Shown here: positions 52,254 through 60,276 of the stretch, piece after piece
Layout: each line of letters starts with the position of its first letter
Numbering within the stretch: position 1 is the first letter of the stretch
Assembly: GCF_018417635.1 (NCBI RefSeq)
Contig: NZ_CP071007.1
Coordinates: 3,658,501 to 3,722,500, forward strand
Source: Pseudomonas sp. SORT22
Lineage (GTDB): Bacteria; Pseudomonadota; Gammaproteobacteria; Pseudomonadales; Pseudomonadaceae
Reading direction: 5' to 3'
Length of the DNA stretch: 64,000 bases
The notes under the pieces: model-generated
What the model was told of the DNA's origin: nothing
Database searches by the model: none
The model's input: only the letters and a program-made list of their open reading frames with translations
Translations under genes and position numbers: made by a program

Positions 52254-52604
52254 TTACAGGCAGGTGGCCAGGGCCGCCATGCGCCGCAGGGCGACGTTGT
52301 CGTTGTGCTTGGCGTAGTAACTGACCGCAGTGCTGGCGCCCTGGGCCTTGATGTCGGCAAAGGACTCCGCCTCACGGGTGTAGACGGTGAAGCCGCCTTG
52401 CTTGCCAGGCTCGAGGTAGCCGCTGGCATCGACCCCGAAGACGTCCTCGTCCTGCCAGCCGAACTGGATGCACTGGGCAACCACATCCGCCGCCTTGGTC
52501 GAGGTGAAGGCCTTGGTCGGCGCCTGGCCGCGCGCCGCCTCCATGGCCGAAGACGCACACCCGGCCAACAACGCTGCAGCGACCATCGCCATTACTACCC
52601 GCAT
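52254..52604 (-). CDS. Small lipoprotein of unknown function
   Basis: A 116-residue lipoprotein with the signal RVVMAMVAAALLAGCASSAM, lipobox LAGC and modified cysteine at residue 16. The mature part (CIQFGWQDEDVFGVDASGYL, TVYTREAESFADIKAQGAST) is soluble and unlike any family I recognise. It is convergent with the DUF1275 gene. Confidence 0.7.
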   Translation of the reverse strand: MRVVMAMVAAALLAGCASSAMEAARGQAPTKAFTSTKAADVVAQCIQFGWQDEDVFGVDASGYLEPGKQGGFTVYTREAESFADIKAQGASTAVSYYAKHNDNVALRRMAALATCL

Positions 52605-52709
52605 GACTCATCCTCGTCAGAAAAAAGACGTGACTGTAGCATTGCCCGGGCGTCAAAGAGACAACCCGCGCGCATAAAGCAGCGGTTTCATCTGCCAAGG
52701 AAGCGCACC

Positions 52710-52979
52710 ATCAGAACCCTCGCCTGCCTGCTGCTCAGCAGCACCCTCGCCCTCTCTGCCTGCGGCTCGATCATGGGTCGGGGCTCGGGCTACTACTCTG
52801 AGCGCCCCTCCGATGGCGCCTTCATGGGCAGCCGCTCGAATGTGGCGATGCTGTTCGCCCCGACCTACCTACAGTACTGCTGGCCAACCCTGGTCTGCCC
52901 GGCGGCCTTTATCGTCTCGCTGCCGGTGGACGTGACCCTGGACGTGGTGCTGCTGCCCTACGACATCGCCCGGCGCTGA
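52710..52979 (+). CDS. YceK/YidQ-like small lipoprotein with apparent ATC start
   Basis: About 89 residues. The signal peptide reads TLACLLLSSTLALSACGSIM, with lipobox LSAC and an outer membrane-type form; the mature part YYSERPSDGAFMGSRSNVAM, then LQYCWPTLVCPAAFIVSLPV and DVTLDVVLLPYDIARR, fits the YceK/YidQ family. AAGGAAG stands six bases before an ATC where the ATG is expected, so translation may begin at ATC, at a CTG 18 bases upstream, or the start may be lost. Confidence 0.6.
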   Translation: MRTLACLLLSSTLALSACGSIMGRGSGYYSERPSDGAFMGSRSNVAMLFAPTYLQYCWPTLVCPAAFIVSLPVDVTLDVVLLPYDIARR

Positions 52980-52991
52980 TGCCGGGCAAAT

Positions 52992-53816
52992 TCACAGGGT
53001 GGCGACAATAAAGGTGCGCTTGAACGGGAACAGCGTGCGGCCGTCGTCCTCCTGCGGGTAGTGCGCGTGCAACAGCTTCAGGTACTTGTCGAGAAAGGCC
53101 TGGCGTTCGACCTCGTCCAGGGCAGTGAGCACCGGGCGCAGGGCCGAGACCTTGACCCAGTCGAAGATCGGCGAATTGCCCTCGACCACCTGCAGGTGCT
53201 CGGTCTCCCAGATGTCCAGCTCGCGGGTCAGCGGCGCCAGCAAGCGATAGTAACTGTCCAGCGTCAGCACATTGCGCGCGGCCATGAACTTGCGCAGCTC
53301 CAGGGTCCCTAACGGCCGGCCACTGGGCCCGGGCTCGCTGAGGGCGCGCAGCATCAACTGGTACCAGGGCGCATCGCGCCAGTTGGGCATGTGCGCAGCC
53401 AGGCAGCCGCCCGCCTGCAACTGCCCGAGCAGGCGCGGCAACAGGCTTTCGTGGTCTTCGATAAAGTGCAGCACGGCGGCGGCAAACAGCAGGTTGGCCG
53501 GTTTTTGCGCCTGCCACTGGCTGACATCGACATGCAGCCAGTTGACGCTGATCGGCAGTGCCAGTGCCTCCTGGAGCATCTCGACCGAACTGTCGACGCC
53601 GAACAGCTCGGCCCGTGGCCAGCGCTCGGCGAGCAGGCGCGTGGCGATGCCGGTGCCGCAGCCCAGGTCATAGATGCATTCGGGTGAGTCCAGGTGCAGG
53701 TGGTCGAGCAATTCCAGCACCGGGCGTTCGCGCAGGCGGGCAAACTGCAGGTAGCTTTTGGGGTCCCAGGCGCTGTTGGCGCCGGGTGCGGTGGTGCGTT
53801 TACGCGGTTCGAGCAT
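52992..53816 (-). CDS. tam: Trans-aconitate 2-methyltransferase-like enzyme
   Basis: A 274-residue SAM methyltransferase similar to Tam: YDLGCGTGIATRLLAERWP (about residues 49-67), GVDSSVEMLQEALALP and AAAVLHFIEDHESLLPRLLG, with HMPNWRDAPWYQLMLRA as the family-specific stretch. Tam methylates trans-aconitate formed from spontaneous isomerisation of cis-aconitate. An N-terminal extension (EPRKRTTAPG) precedes the core. The gene name is given by similarity. Confidence 0.8.
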   Translation of the reverse strand: MLEPRKRTTAPGANSAWDPKSYLQFARLRERPVLELLDHLHLDSPECIYDLGCGTGIATRLLAERWPRAELFGVDSSVEMLQEALALPISVNWLHVDVSQWQAQKPANLLFAAAVLHFIEDHESLLPRLLGQLQAGGCLAAHMPNWRDAPWYQLMLRALSEPGPSGRPLGTLELRKFMAARNVLTLDSYYRLLAPLTRELDIWETEHLQVVEGNSPIFDWVKVSALRPVLTALDEVERQAFLDKYLKLLHAHYPQEDDGRTLFPFKRTFIVATL

Positions 53817-53842
53817 GACGGTGGTCCTCTAGCTCCGTGCGA

Positions 53843-54205
53843 TCAATCCTGTCGTCCAATGACATTCAATACTCTGAGTACCAGGGCAAGCCCTCGACGG
53901 GTGTGCGGGTCTCGTAGCAGCAACAGCAGGCCATACAGGCTGGGGGTGGGTTGGTTGCGGGTTTGCGCCGAGGCCATGCGCAAGGCATTGCCCAGGTTCC
54001 AGCTCAGGGCCGTGGCCTCCTCGAACAGCCCCGAGAGTTTCTCGACCATGGCCGCATCGAGCAGGTCGACAAGGTCGGCGCTCAGTGACAGCAGGTCGAC
54101 GACGTTGTCCAGGCGGCCGCTGTCGAGCAGCGGCTGGAGTTTGCGCAGCAGGGCGTCCAGGCCCGGGTTGGCGCTCACTACGGCGGGTGAATCGATAGCA
54201 TCCAT
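53843..54205 (-). CDS. DUF1641 protein, partner of the SQR-like flavoprotein
   Basis: A 120-residue helical protein: PGLDALLRKLQPLLDSGRLD, VVDLLSLSADLVDLLDAAMV and DPHTRRGLALVLRVLNVIG, typical of DUF1641. Genes of this family often sit beside sulfide:quinone oxidoreductases or formate dehydrogenases. The ATG at 54205 follows GGAG. It lies 26 bases downstream of the flavoprotein gene on the same strand and belongs to its operon. Its role is unknown. Confidence 0.8.
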   Translation of the reverse strand: MDAIDSPAVVSANPGLDALLRKLQPLLDSGRLDNVVDLLSLSADLVDLLDAAMVEKLSGLFEEATALSWNLGNALRMASAQTRNQPTPSLYGLLLLLRDPHTRRGLALVLRVLNVIGRQD

Positions 54206-54231
54206 GACACTCGGCTCCTCCCGTTGTCGGG

Positions 54232-55422
54232 TCAAAGCATTCCACGGGCCACGGCCCAGTACAGGCCGCGGTTGAATCCATTGCGCAGCAGGCTGCCAAG
54301 CTTGGTCGGCGGCGTCGGCAGCACGTCGTGAAGGTAGTCGTAGCACAGCGGCATGCCCATCCCCAGGCCCATCTGCGCCGCAGCCTGGACCTTGCCGTTG
54401 TACACCGCGCAGGTGCTGCCCAGGCGGATTTCGCCGGCGATGTTGTTGGCGATTATCGGTGCCTGGTTATGGCAGGCGCCGCCGGCCTTGCTGATCGGCA
54501 GGTCGACGCTGTCGCCGATCACATACACGCCGTCCAGGCCATAGACCTGCAGGGTTTCGTGGTTGGTCGGCAGCCAGCCTTCGTTGTTCGGCGCGCGCGA
54601 GGCGCCGCTGTGCAACACGGCATCCACCGCGCGGATTGGCGGCGTGGCCATGAGAATGTCGAACGGCTGCGCGTCGCCCTCTTCGGAGTAGGCAATGCGC
54701 TGTGCGGGATCGACCTTGCCGAGGGTGAAGCCGCGCTGGAAGCGGATGTTCTTCTGCTCGAAAATGCCCGGCAGGATCTCGCCGGTGGGCCGCTGCAAGA
54801 ACAGGCAATTGCGCAGCAGCTGCGCGGTGCTCGGGTAGGTGTAGATGATCTCGACCTTGTCGCGCACCCCGCGCTGGCGCAGGTAGTCGTCGAGCATCAG
54901 GGTGGTTTCCACCGGAGCGATGCCGCATTGGTGCGGCACGTTGGGGGTTTGCGGAAACGACACGGTGATGAAAATCCGCCCCTTCTCGATGCTCGCCAGG
55001 CGCCGCGCCAGTTGCCGCGCCGGCTCGTACTGGTAGAAGTGGTCACCGGCCTCCTGCAGGCCCTCGATACGCTCCGGGGCGGGCACGCAGCCAGTGGCGA
55101 TCACCAGAAAGTCATAGCCGTAGCGCTTGCCTGAGCGGGTATGCAGGGTTTGCCCGGCGAAATCGAAGTGGGTGACTTCCTGCACCTGGAAGTCGATTTC
55201 CGGGCGCAGCAACGAGCGCTGCGGGCGCTTGAGCTCGTTTTCGAAGAACTGGTTGAAGGCCACGTACATGAACGCGGGCTTGTAGTAGTGATGAGCGGAA
55301 TTGGACAGCAGGGTCACGCGCACCTGCTCACTGAGCACTTCCGGGTAGAGCTTGCTTACCAGTTGATTGGCCAGCATCGTACCGCCGACGCCGCCACCCA
55401 CAATGACAATATGCCTGGCCAT
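54232..55422 (-). CDS. SQR-like NAD(P)/FAD-dependent oxidoreductase
   Basis: A 396-residue flavoprotein with HIVIVGGGVGGTMLANQLVS at the start, YDFLVIATGCVPAPERIEGL and VYVIGDSVDLPISKAGGACH. Length and motifs fit sulfide:quinone oxidoreductase-like proteins (type II NADH dehydrogenase relatives). Visible cysteines in GCVPAPER and around CGIAPVETT could be redox-active, but the exact SQR set is not confirmed. The start at 55422 is the Met before ARHIVIVGG. It heads the operon with the DUF1641 gene. Confidence 0.8.
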   Translation of the reverse strand: MARHIVIVGGGVGGTMLANQLVSKLYPEVLSEQVRVTLLSNSAHHYYKPAFMYVAFNQFFENELKRPQRSLLRPEIDFQVQEVTHFDFAGQTLHTRSGKRYGYDFLVIATGCVPAPERIEGLQEAGDHFYQYEPARQLARRLASIEKGRIFITVSFPQTPNVPHQCGIAPVETTLMLDDYLRQRGVRDKVEIIYTYPSTAQLLRNCLFLQRPTGEILPGIFEQKNIRFQRGFTLGKVDPAQRIAYSEEGDAQPFDILMATPPIRAVDAVLHSGASRAPNNEGWLPTNHETLQVYGLDGVYVIGDSVDLPISKAGGACHNQAPIIANNIAGEIRLGSTCAVYNGKVQAAAQMGLGMGMPLCYDYLHDVLPTPPTKLGSLLRNGFNRGLYWAVARGML

Positions 55423-55621
55423 TGAGTCGCATCCCTGCTGTGGATCCAATCCACATGGTTAAAGCACCGGCGACAATAAGCAAATACTCCTTGGCTATAA
55501 GTGTTAATCCATTGGTGCAAGAATTGCGAGCGCATCAGGGGGTTGCTGCCAATCCAGGCCGTGCGTTAAAGCGCCAGGAATGCGACCATCGCCCTACCTC
55601 GCAAGGATCAGCGCAATCACC

Positions 55622-56041
55622 ATGCACGTCTCCCGCACCACCCTGATCATCCGCCGCATCGGCGCCTGGCTGCTCGATACCCTGTTCGCCCTCGGCGCCT
55701 GGTTTGTGCTGGCCGTGCTCGGCTATGGCCGTGGCGAAGACGGCATGCTGCTGATGCAGCTGCTGTACTTCCCGGTATTTGAATACCTGATGCGCGGGCG
55801 AACCCCGGGCAAGCTGCTGCTGGGGCTGATGGTGATCAACCGCGCCGGCCAGCCGCCGAACCTGTTGCAGGCGCTGGTGCGCGGCATCACCCGGCCGCTC
55901 GAGGCCGCCTTTGGCCTGATCGTCATCTGGCTGTGCGCCGAGTCGCGCCATTGCCAGCGGCCCGGCGACTGGCTGGCGCGCAGCTATGTGATCGACAGCC
56001 GCGACCTCAGGGTGCTGCGCCAGCAGGCAGGCACCGGCTAA
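55622..56041 (+). CDS. RDD-family membrane protein
   Basis: A 139-residue membrane protein with the RDD start IIRRIGAWLLDTLFALGAWF, the arginine-aspartate pattern that names the family, then MLLMQLLYFPVFEYLMRGRT with PGKLLLGLMVI. Such proteins have 3-4 membrane segments and an unknown transport-like role. The ATG at 55622 gives the best family start, although AAGGA is 13 bases away. Confidence 0.8.
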   Translation: MHVSRTTLIIRRIGAWLLDTLFALGAWFVLAVLGYGRGEDGMLLMQLLYFPVFEYLMRGRTPGKLLLGLMVINRAGQPPNLLQALVRGITRPLEAAFGLIVIWLCAESRHCQRPGDWLARSYVIDSRDLRVLRQQAGTG

Positions 56042-56042
56042 C

Positions 56043-56441
56043 TTACAAAGCCTCGTCGGCGTCCTCGTCTTCTTCGACTTCACGCTTGTTGGCCATGCCG
56101 TTCATCAGCCCTATCACCCCCGCCACGTACAGCCCGGCCAGGCACATGATCACCGAGGGCTCGACGCCGAAGATCATCTGCGAGATACCCGCTATCGCCA
56201 ACACCAGCAGGCCGCCGAAGACGTTGGTGTCGATGTTGTGGTGATTGAGCAAAAACGTACCCAGCAACGCCAGGGCCACCAGGCTGAAGCAAATGGCGAT
56301 GTAGGAGTAGGCCTTGAAATCCCAGATCAGAAAGACATTGATCGTCGAGGTGTAGTTGATGATGTAGCCGATCAGCGTGATGCAGCCAATGAAACCGAGG
56401 GCCACGGCGGTGCCCTTCCAGTTGCTGGTGTTGTGGTCCAA
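56043..56441 (-). CDS. Four-helix membrane protein of unknown function
   Basis: A 132-residue inner membrane protein with four hydrophobic segments (VALGFIGCITLIGYIINY, SYIAICFSLVALALLGTFLL, GGLLVLAIAGISQMIFG, CLAGLYVAGVIGLMNGM) and an acidic C-terminus (EVEEDEDADEAL). I place the start at a TTG preceded by AAGGA eight bases upstream; an ATG farther upstream would add an odd 26-residue extension. I do not recognise a family. Its stop is one base from the convergent RDD gene. Confidence 0.7.
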   Translation of the reverse strand: MDHNTSNWKGTAVALGFIGCITLIGYIINYTSTINVFLIWDFKAYSYIAICFSLVALALLGTFLLNHHNIDTNVFGGLLVLAIAGISQMIFGVEPSVIMCLAGLYVAGVIGLMNGMANKREVEEDEDADEAL

Positions 56442-56580
56442 AACGTTCTTCCTTGAATGAGCAAAAATCGGCGGCCACTCTACCACCGATCCGCGGCAAT
56501 GCCCCGCACGCTGCAGCACATCAACGAACTGGCGCTGATTTTCTGCCAGACTTGCAGCCTTCAGGTATCAGGATGACTGC

Positions 56581-58410
56581 ATGAACCACGATCTGCTCTG
56601 GGTACTCGGCCTGCTGTTCAGCGCCGTGGCCCTGTTCATCGCCAACCGGCCACGCATGGACGTGGTCGCCCTGCTGGTGATCGTCGCCCTGCCGCTGCTG
56701 GGCATCATCAGCGTGCAGGAGGCCCTGGCCGGTTTCAGCGACCCCAACGTGGTGCTGATCGCCGCCCTGTTCGTGATCGGCGAAGGCCTGGTGCGTACCG
56801 GCATCGCCTACCGCATCGGCGAGTGGATGGCCGACCGCGCCGGCAACAGCGAAGCGCGGCTGATTGTCTTGCTGATGGTCTGCGTCGCCGGCCTGGGCTC
56901 GGTGATGAGCTCCACCGGGGTGGTGGCGATCTTCATTCCGGTGGTGTTGAGCATTGCCGCGCGCATGCAGGTCTCACCCAGCCGGCTGATGATGCCGCTG
57001 GCCTTCGCCGGCTTGATCAGCGGCATGCTCAGCCTGGTGGCAACCCCGCCCAACGTGGTGGTGCACAGTGAACTGGTGCGCCATGGCGAAAGCGGTTTCA
57101 GCTTCTTCAGCTTTACCCCGTTCGGCCTGGTGGTGCTGTTGCTGGGGGTTGGCTACATGCTCCTGACCCGCCACTGGCTGGGCGGCGAAGTGCGCAAGGA
57201 CGGCAGCGCGCAAACCCGCCGCACCCTGCTCGACCTGATCATCGACTACAAGCTCGCCGGCCGCGAACGGCGCCTGCGCGTGCGCCCCGGTTCGCCCTTG
57301 ATCGGCCACAGCCTGAGCGAACTGAAACTACGCACCGAACACGGCGCCAGCGTGGTCGGCATCGAGCGCCAGCACAAGTTCACCACCCGCGTGCTCAGCC
57401 CCGATTCGAGCACCACGGTGCACGAAGGCGACGTGTTGCTGCTCGACCTGTTCGCGCCCAAGGACGACCTGCGCAGCCTGTGCCAGAGCATGCAGCTGGA
57501 ACCGCTGCACTTCAAGGCCGCCTACTTCATCGACCAGTCCCAGGAAGTGGGCATGGCCGAAGTGGCGGTGCCGCCGGGCTCGCAATTGATCGGCAAGAGC
57601 CTGCTGGAGCTGACCTTCCGCAGCCGCTGGGGCCTCAACGTGGTCGGCCTGCGCCGCGACCAGAACGCCATCGAAGATCAACTGGTGGAAGAAAAACTCA
57701 AGCTCGGCGATACCCTGCTGGTGATCGGAACCTGGAAAGCCATTCGCCGGTTGCAGACCCAGCCGCGGGACTTCCTGGTACTGAGCCTGCCAGCGGAAAT
57801 CGACAACGTCGCCCCGGCCGGCAACCGCGCGCCCTATGCGCTGATCAGCCTGGCGGTGATGGTCGGGCTGATGGTCAGCGGCGTGGTGCCCAACGTGATT
57901 GCCGCGCTGATCGGCTGCCTGCTGATGGGCGCCGGGCGTTGCATCGACATGAACAGCGCCTACCGCGCCATCCACTGGCAGAGCCTGGTGCTGATCGTCG
58001 GCATGCTGCCGTTCGCCCTGGCCCTGCAGAAAACCGGCGGCATCGCCCTGGCCGTGCACGGCCTGGTGCAGATGCTCGGCAGCGCCGGGCCCTATGTGAT
58101 CCTCGCCAGCCTGTTCGCCATCACCGCGATCATCGGCCTGTTCATCTCCAACACCGCCACCGCGGTACTGATGGCGCCGGTGGCGGTGACCACCGCCGAG
58201 CAACTGGGCGCCTCGCCCTACCCCTTTGCGATGATCGTCGCCCTGGCCGCCTCGGCGGCGTTCATGACCCCGGTATCGTCGCCGGTCAACACCCTGGTGC
58301 TCGGCCCCGGCCAGTATCGCTTCGGCGATTTCGTCAAGGTCGGGGTGCCGTTCACCCTGCTGGTGATGGTGGTCAGCGTGATCATGGTGCCTTGGCTGTT
58401 TGCCCTGTGA
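56581..58410 (+). CDS. SLC13-family permease with two RCK_C domains
   Basis: A 609-residue transporter. Two membrane halves (LLWVLGLLFSAVALFIANRP, SDPNVVLIAALFVIGEGLVR and SSTGVVAIFIPVVLSIAARM; later LISLAVMVGLMVSGVVPNVI and SNTATAVLMAPVAVTTAEQL) flank a cytoplasmic insert with two RCK_C/TrkA-C domains (RRLRVRPGSPLIGHSLSELK and EVAVPPGSQLIGKSLLELTF, about residues 225-400). The family carries sulfate, arsenite or dicarboxylates; this form is CitT/YbiR-like. Its end overlaps the convergent lipoprotein gene by 29 bases. Confidence 0.87.
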   Translation: MNHDLLWVLGLLFSAVALFIANRPRMDVVALLVIVALPLLGIISVQEALAGFSDPNVVLIAALFVIGEGLVRTGIAYRIGEWMADRAGNSEARLIVLLMVCVAGLGSVMSSTGVVAIFIPVVLSIAARMQVSPSRLMMPLAFAGLISGMLSLVATPPNVVVHSELVRHGESGFSFFSFTPFGLVVLLLGVGYMLLTRHWLGGEVRKDGSAQTRRTLLDLIIDYKLAGRERRLRVRPGSPLIGHSLSELKLRTEHGASVVGIERQHKFTTRVLSPDSSTTVHEGDVLLLDLFAPKDDLRSLCQSMQLEPLHFKAAYFIDQSQEVGMAEVAVPPGSQLIGKSLLELTFRSRWGLNVVGLRRDQNAIEDQLVEEKLKLGDTLLVIGTWKAIRRLQTQPRDFLVLSLPAEIDNVAPAGNRAPYALISLAVMVGLMVSGVVPNVIAALIGCLLMGAGRCIDMNSAYRAIHWQSLVLIVGMLPFALALQKTGGIALAVHGLVQMLGSAGPYVILASLFAITAIIGLFISNTATAVLMAPVAVTTAEQLGASPYPFAMIVALAASAAFMTPVSSPVNTLVLGPGQYRFGDFVKVGVPFTLLVMVVSVIMVPWLFAL

Positions 58411-59089
58411 CGGCGCCGCGCTTCTGCGCCTGGAGGGTTTCGGCGGCCTGGCGCCAGTCCCGCGCCCAGCCATCAAGGACCACCTTGAGGTTGTCGGCGG
58501 TCATCACCTGATCGTCGTTCTCCAGCGGCAGGCCGGTGCCCTTGCGCACCACCTCGGCAACCACCGCGCGGCTGCCGCCGTCGAGGAACGCTGCTTCGGT
58601 GGCGATCACGCTGTCCAGATCGCGAATACCGACGGCGCTGCTGACTCCGGCGGCCACCAGGGTCACCGGCAGGTATTCATAAAAATGCAGCGCCTGGGTA
58701 TGGGCGCCCACCGAGGTGATCGCCGGGCGCACGATCAAGGTGTGCGGGCCGGGCTGCTCGACCAGGTTGAGGACCTTGCCCAGTTCGCGCTTGAGCGCCG
58801 CATCGTAGTAACGGGTTACCGCCTGCAGGGTGCTCGCCGGAATCTGCGGGCTGGTCTTGGGCATCGGGTAGAACTGGCTCGGGGCAATGTACACCTGGCT
58901 GTAGCGCTCCATGCGCAGCTTGGGGCTGACCCAGCGCAGCACGGCGTCGCCGGAAGCGGTCTTGTGTTCGCTCAGCTGGTCGTAGTTGCGCAAAAAGCCC
59001 GAGTACTCCTTGGGGCTGACCTTGTTCTGGCTGCAACCGGCCAGCAGCAGCGAGGCGCTCAACAGCGGTACGATCAATTGCTTGCGCAT
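58382..59089 (-). CDS. DUF3313 lipoprotein
   Basis: A 235-residue lipoprotein: signal RKQLIVPLLSASLLLAGCSQ with lipobox LAGC and modified cysteine at residue 19. The body (YSGFLRNYDQLSEHKTASGD, YSQVYIAPSQFYPMPKTSP, VRPAITSVGAHTQALHFYEY) fits DUF3313, an envelope family of unknown function. Its 3' end overlaps the SLC13 gene on the opposite strand. Confidence 0.8.
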   Translation of the reverse strand: MRKQLIVPLLSASLLLAGCSQNKVSPKEYSGFLRNYDQLSEHKTASGDAVLRWVSPKLRMERYSQVYIAPSQFYPMPKTSPQIPASTLQAVTRYYDAALKRELGKVLNLVEQPGPHTLIVRPAITSVGAHTQALHFYEYLPVTLVAAGVSSAVGIRDLDSVIATEAAFLDGGSRAVVAEVVRKGTGLPLENDDQVMTADNLKVVLDGWARDWRQAAETLQAQKRGAVTGQTAKAP

Positions 59090-59091
59090 GC

Positions 59092-59403
59092 TCAGCCTCC
59101 GAAGCCGTCATTGGCCGGGCGCGGCGTGCTGGTCGAGCGGTCCACGTGCAGCTCGCCGTGGCTCATGATCCAGTGCACCAGTTCGCCCACGGGGATCTTG
59201 TAGCTGTACTCCATCCACTGATTGCTGGTCGGGCTGTAGCGCTCGAAATAATGGCTGAGGAGCATGTGCCTGCCGTCGCTGGACAAACCCAGGCGCGAGT
59301 CCTGGTAGCTGAGCAGCGCGTTGCGCCAGAGCTCCTGGGTACGCAGGTCGAGGGTCAGCGACTGGTTGCTGTCAAAGTCTTGGGTCGGGTGGGTGGCCGG
59401 CAT
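59092..59403 (-). CDS. Conserved hypothetical protein
   Basis: A 103-residue soluble protein (HPTQDFDSNQSLTLDLRTQE, WRNALLSYQDSRLGLSSDGR, YERYSPTSN-like mid section FERYSPTSNQWMEYSYKIPV). It lies directly upstream of the DUF3313 lipoprotein gene, two bases away, and is surely in the same operon. I recognise no domain. Confidence 0.65.
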   Translation of the reverse strand: MPATHPTQDFDSNQSLTLDLRTQELWRNALLSYQDSRLGLSSDGRHMLLSHYFERYSPTSNQWMEYSYKIPVGELVHWIMSHGELHVDRSTSTPRPANDGFGG

Positions 59404-59523
59404 GGAAAACTCTCTTGAGTGAACTGGCCACAGCCTGCCCCAGGGCTTTTGCTGGCTGATGTCCGCTTTGTGTCGGCCGTGCAGGAATGTTACGAGATTG
59501 AAATAAATGACCGGCAGCGCAGA

Positions 59524-60276
59524 ATGGTTTTAGATACGCACTTTTCACGGCCCGTGGACCACAACGTGAGCAGACTGCTGATCGTCGATGACGACCTGGA
59601 AATTTGTGCCCTGCTGAAGAAGTTCTTTGTCCGCCACGGCTATGACGTCGACCTGGCCGGCAACGGCGAGGCCATGTGGGCGACGATCGAGCAGCAGCGC
59701 CCGGACATCATCATCCTCGACCTGATGCTGCCCGGCGAAGGCGGCCTGAGCCTGTGCCAGAAACTGCGCGCCAACACCGGCATCCCGATCATCATGCTGA
59801 CCGCCATGGACGAGCTCAGTGACCGCATCGTCGGCCTGGAGCTGGGCGCCGACGACTACCTGGGCAAGCCCTTCGACGCCCGCGAGCTGCTCGCCCGCCT
59901 GCGCGCCGTGCAGCGCCGGGCCGGTGAGCAACTGCGCCCGACAAACGAGGAAAGCCGCCCGCTGATTCATTTCGACCACTGGCAGCTGGACGTCACCCGC
60001 CGTGAACTGCGCACCCCCGACGGGGTGATGGTGCCGCTGTCGGCCGGAGAGTTCGACCTGTTGCTGGTATTCCTCGAACACCCGCAGCGCATCCTCACCC
60101 GCGAGCAACTGATCGACCTCGCCCGTGGCCAGGGCCACGAGGCGTTCGACCGCAGCATCGACGTGCAGGTCAGCCGCCTGCGGCGCAAGATCGAGCCCGA
60201 CAGCAAGCGCCCGGAGCTGATCCGCACCGTGCGCAATGGCGGTTACCTGTTCAGCGCCAAGGTCAGCCGCTCGTGA
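59524..60276 (+). CDS. OmpR-family response regulator
   Basis: A 250-residue response regulator. The receiver domain carries DDD near LLIVDDDLEICALLKKFF, the phosphorylated aspartate in IIILDLMLPGEGG, a threonine in IIMLTAMDE and the lysine in YLGKPFDARELLARL. The C-terminal winged helix ends EQLIDLARGQGHEAFDRSID, VSRLRRKIEPDSKR. The start is uncertain: ATG at 59524 gives an odd 15-residue lead, and in-frame GTGs at 59554 and 59566 are alternatives. It overlaps the kinase gene. Confidence 0.87.
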   Translation: MVLDTHFSRPVDHNVSRLLIVDDDLEICALLKKFFVRHGYDVDLAGNGEAMWATIEQQRPDIIILDLMLPGEGGLSLCQKLRANTGIPIIMLTAMDELSDRIVGLELGADDYLGKPFDARELLARLRAVQRRAGEQLRPTNEESRPLIHFDHWQLDVTRRELRTPDGVMVPLSAGEFDLLLVFLEHPQRILTREQLIDLARGQGHEAFDRSIDVQVSRLRRKIEPDSKRPELIRTVRNGGYLFSAKVSRS

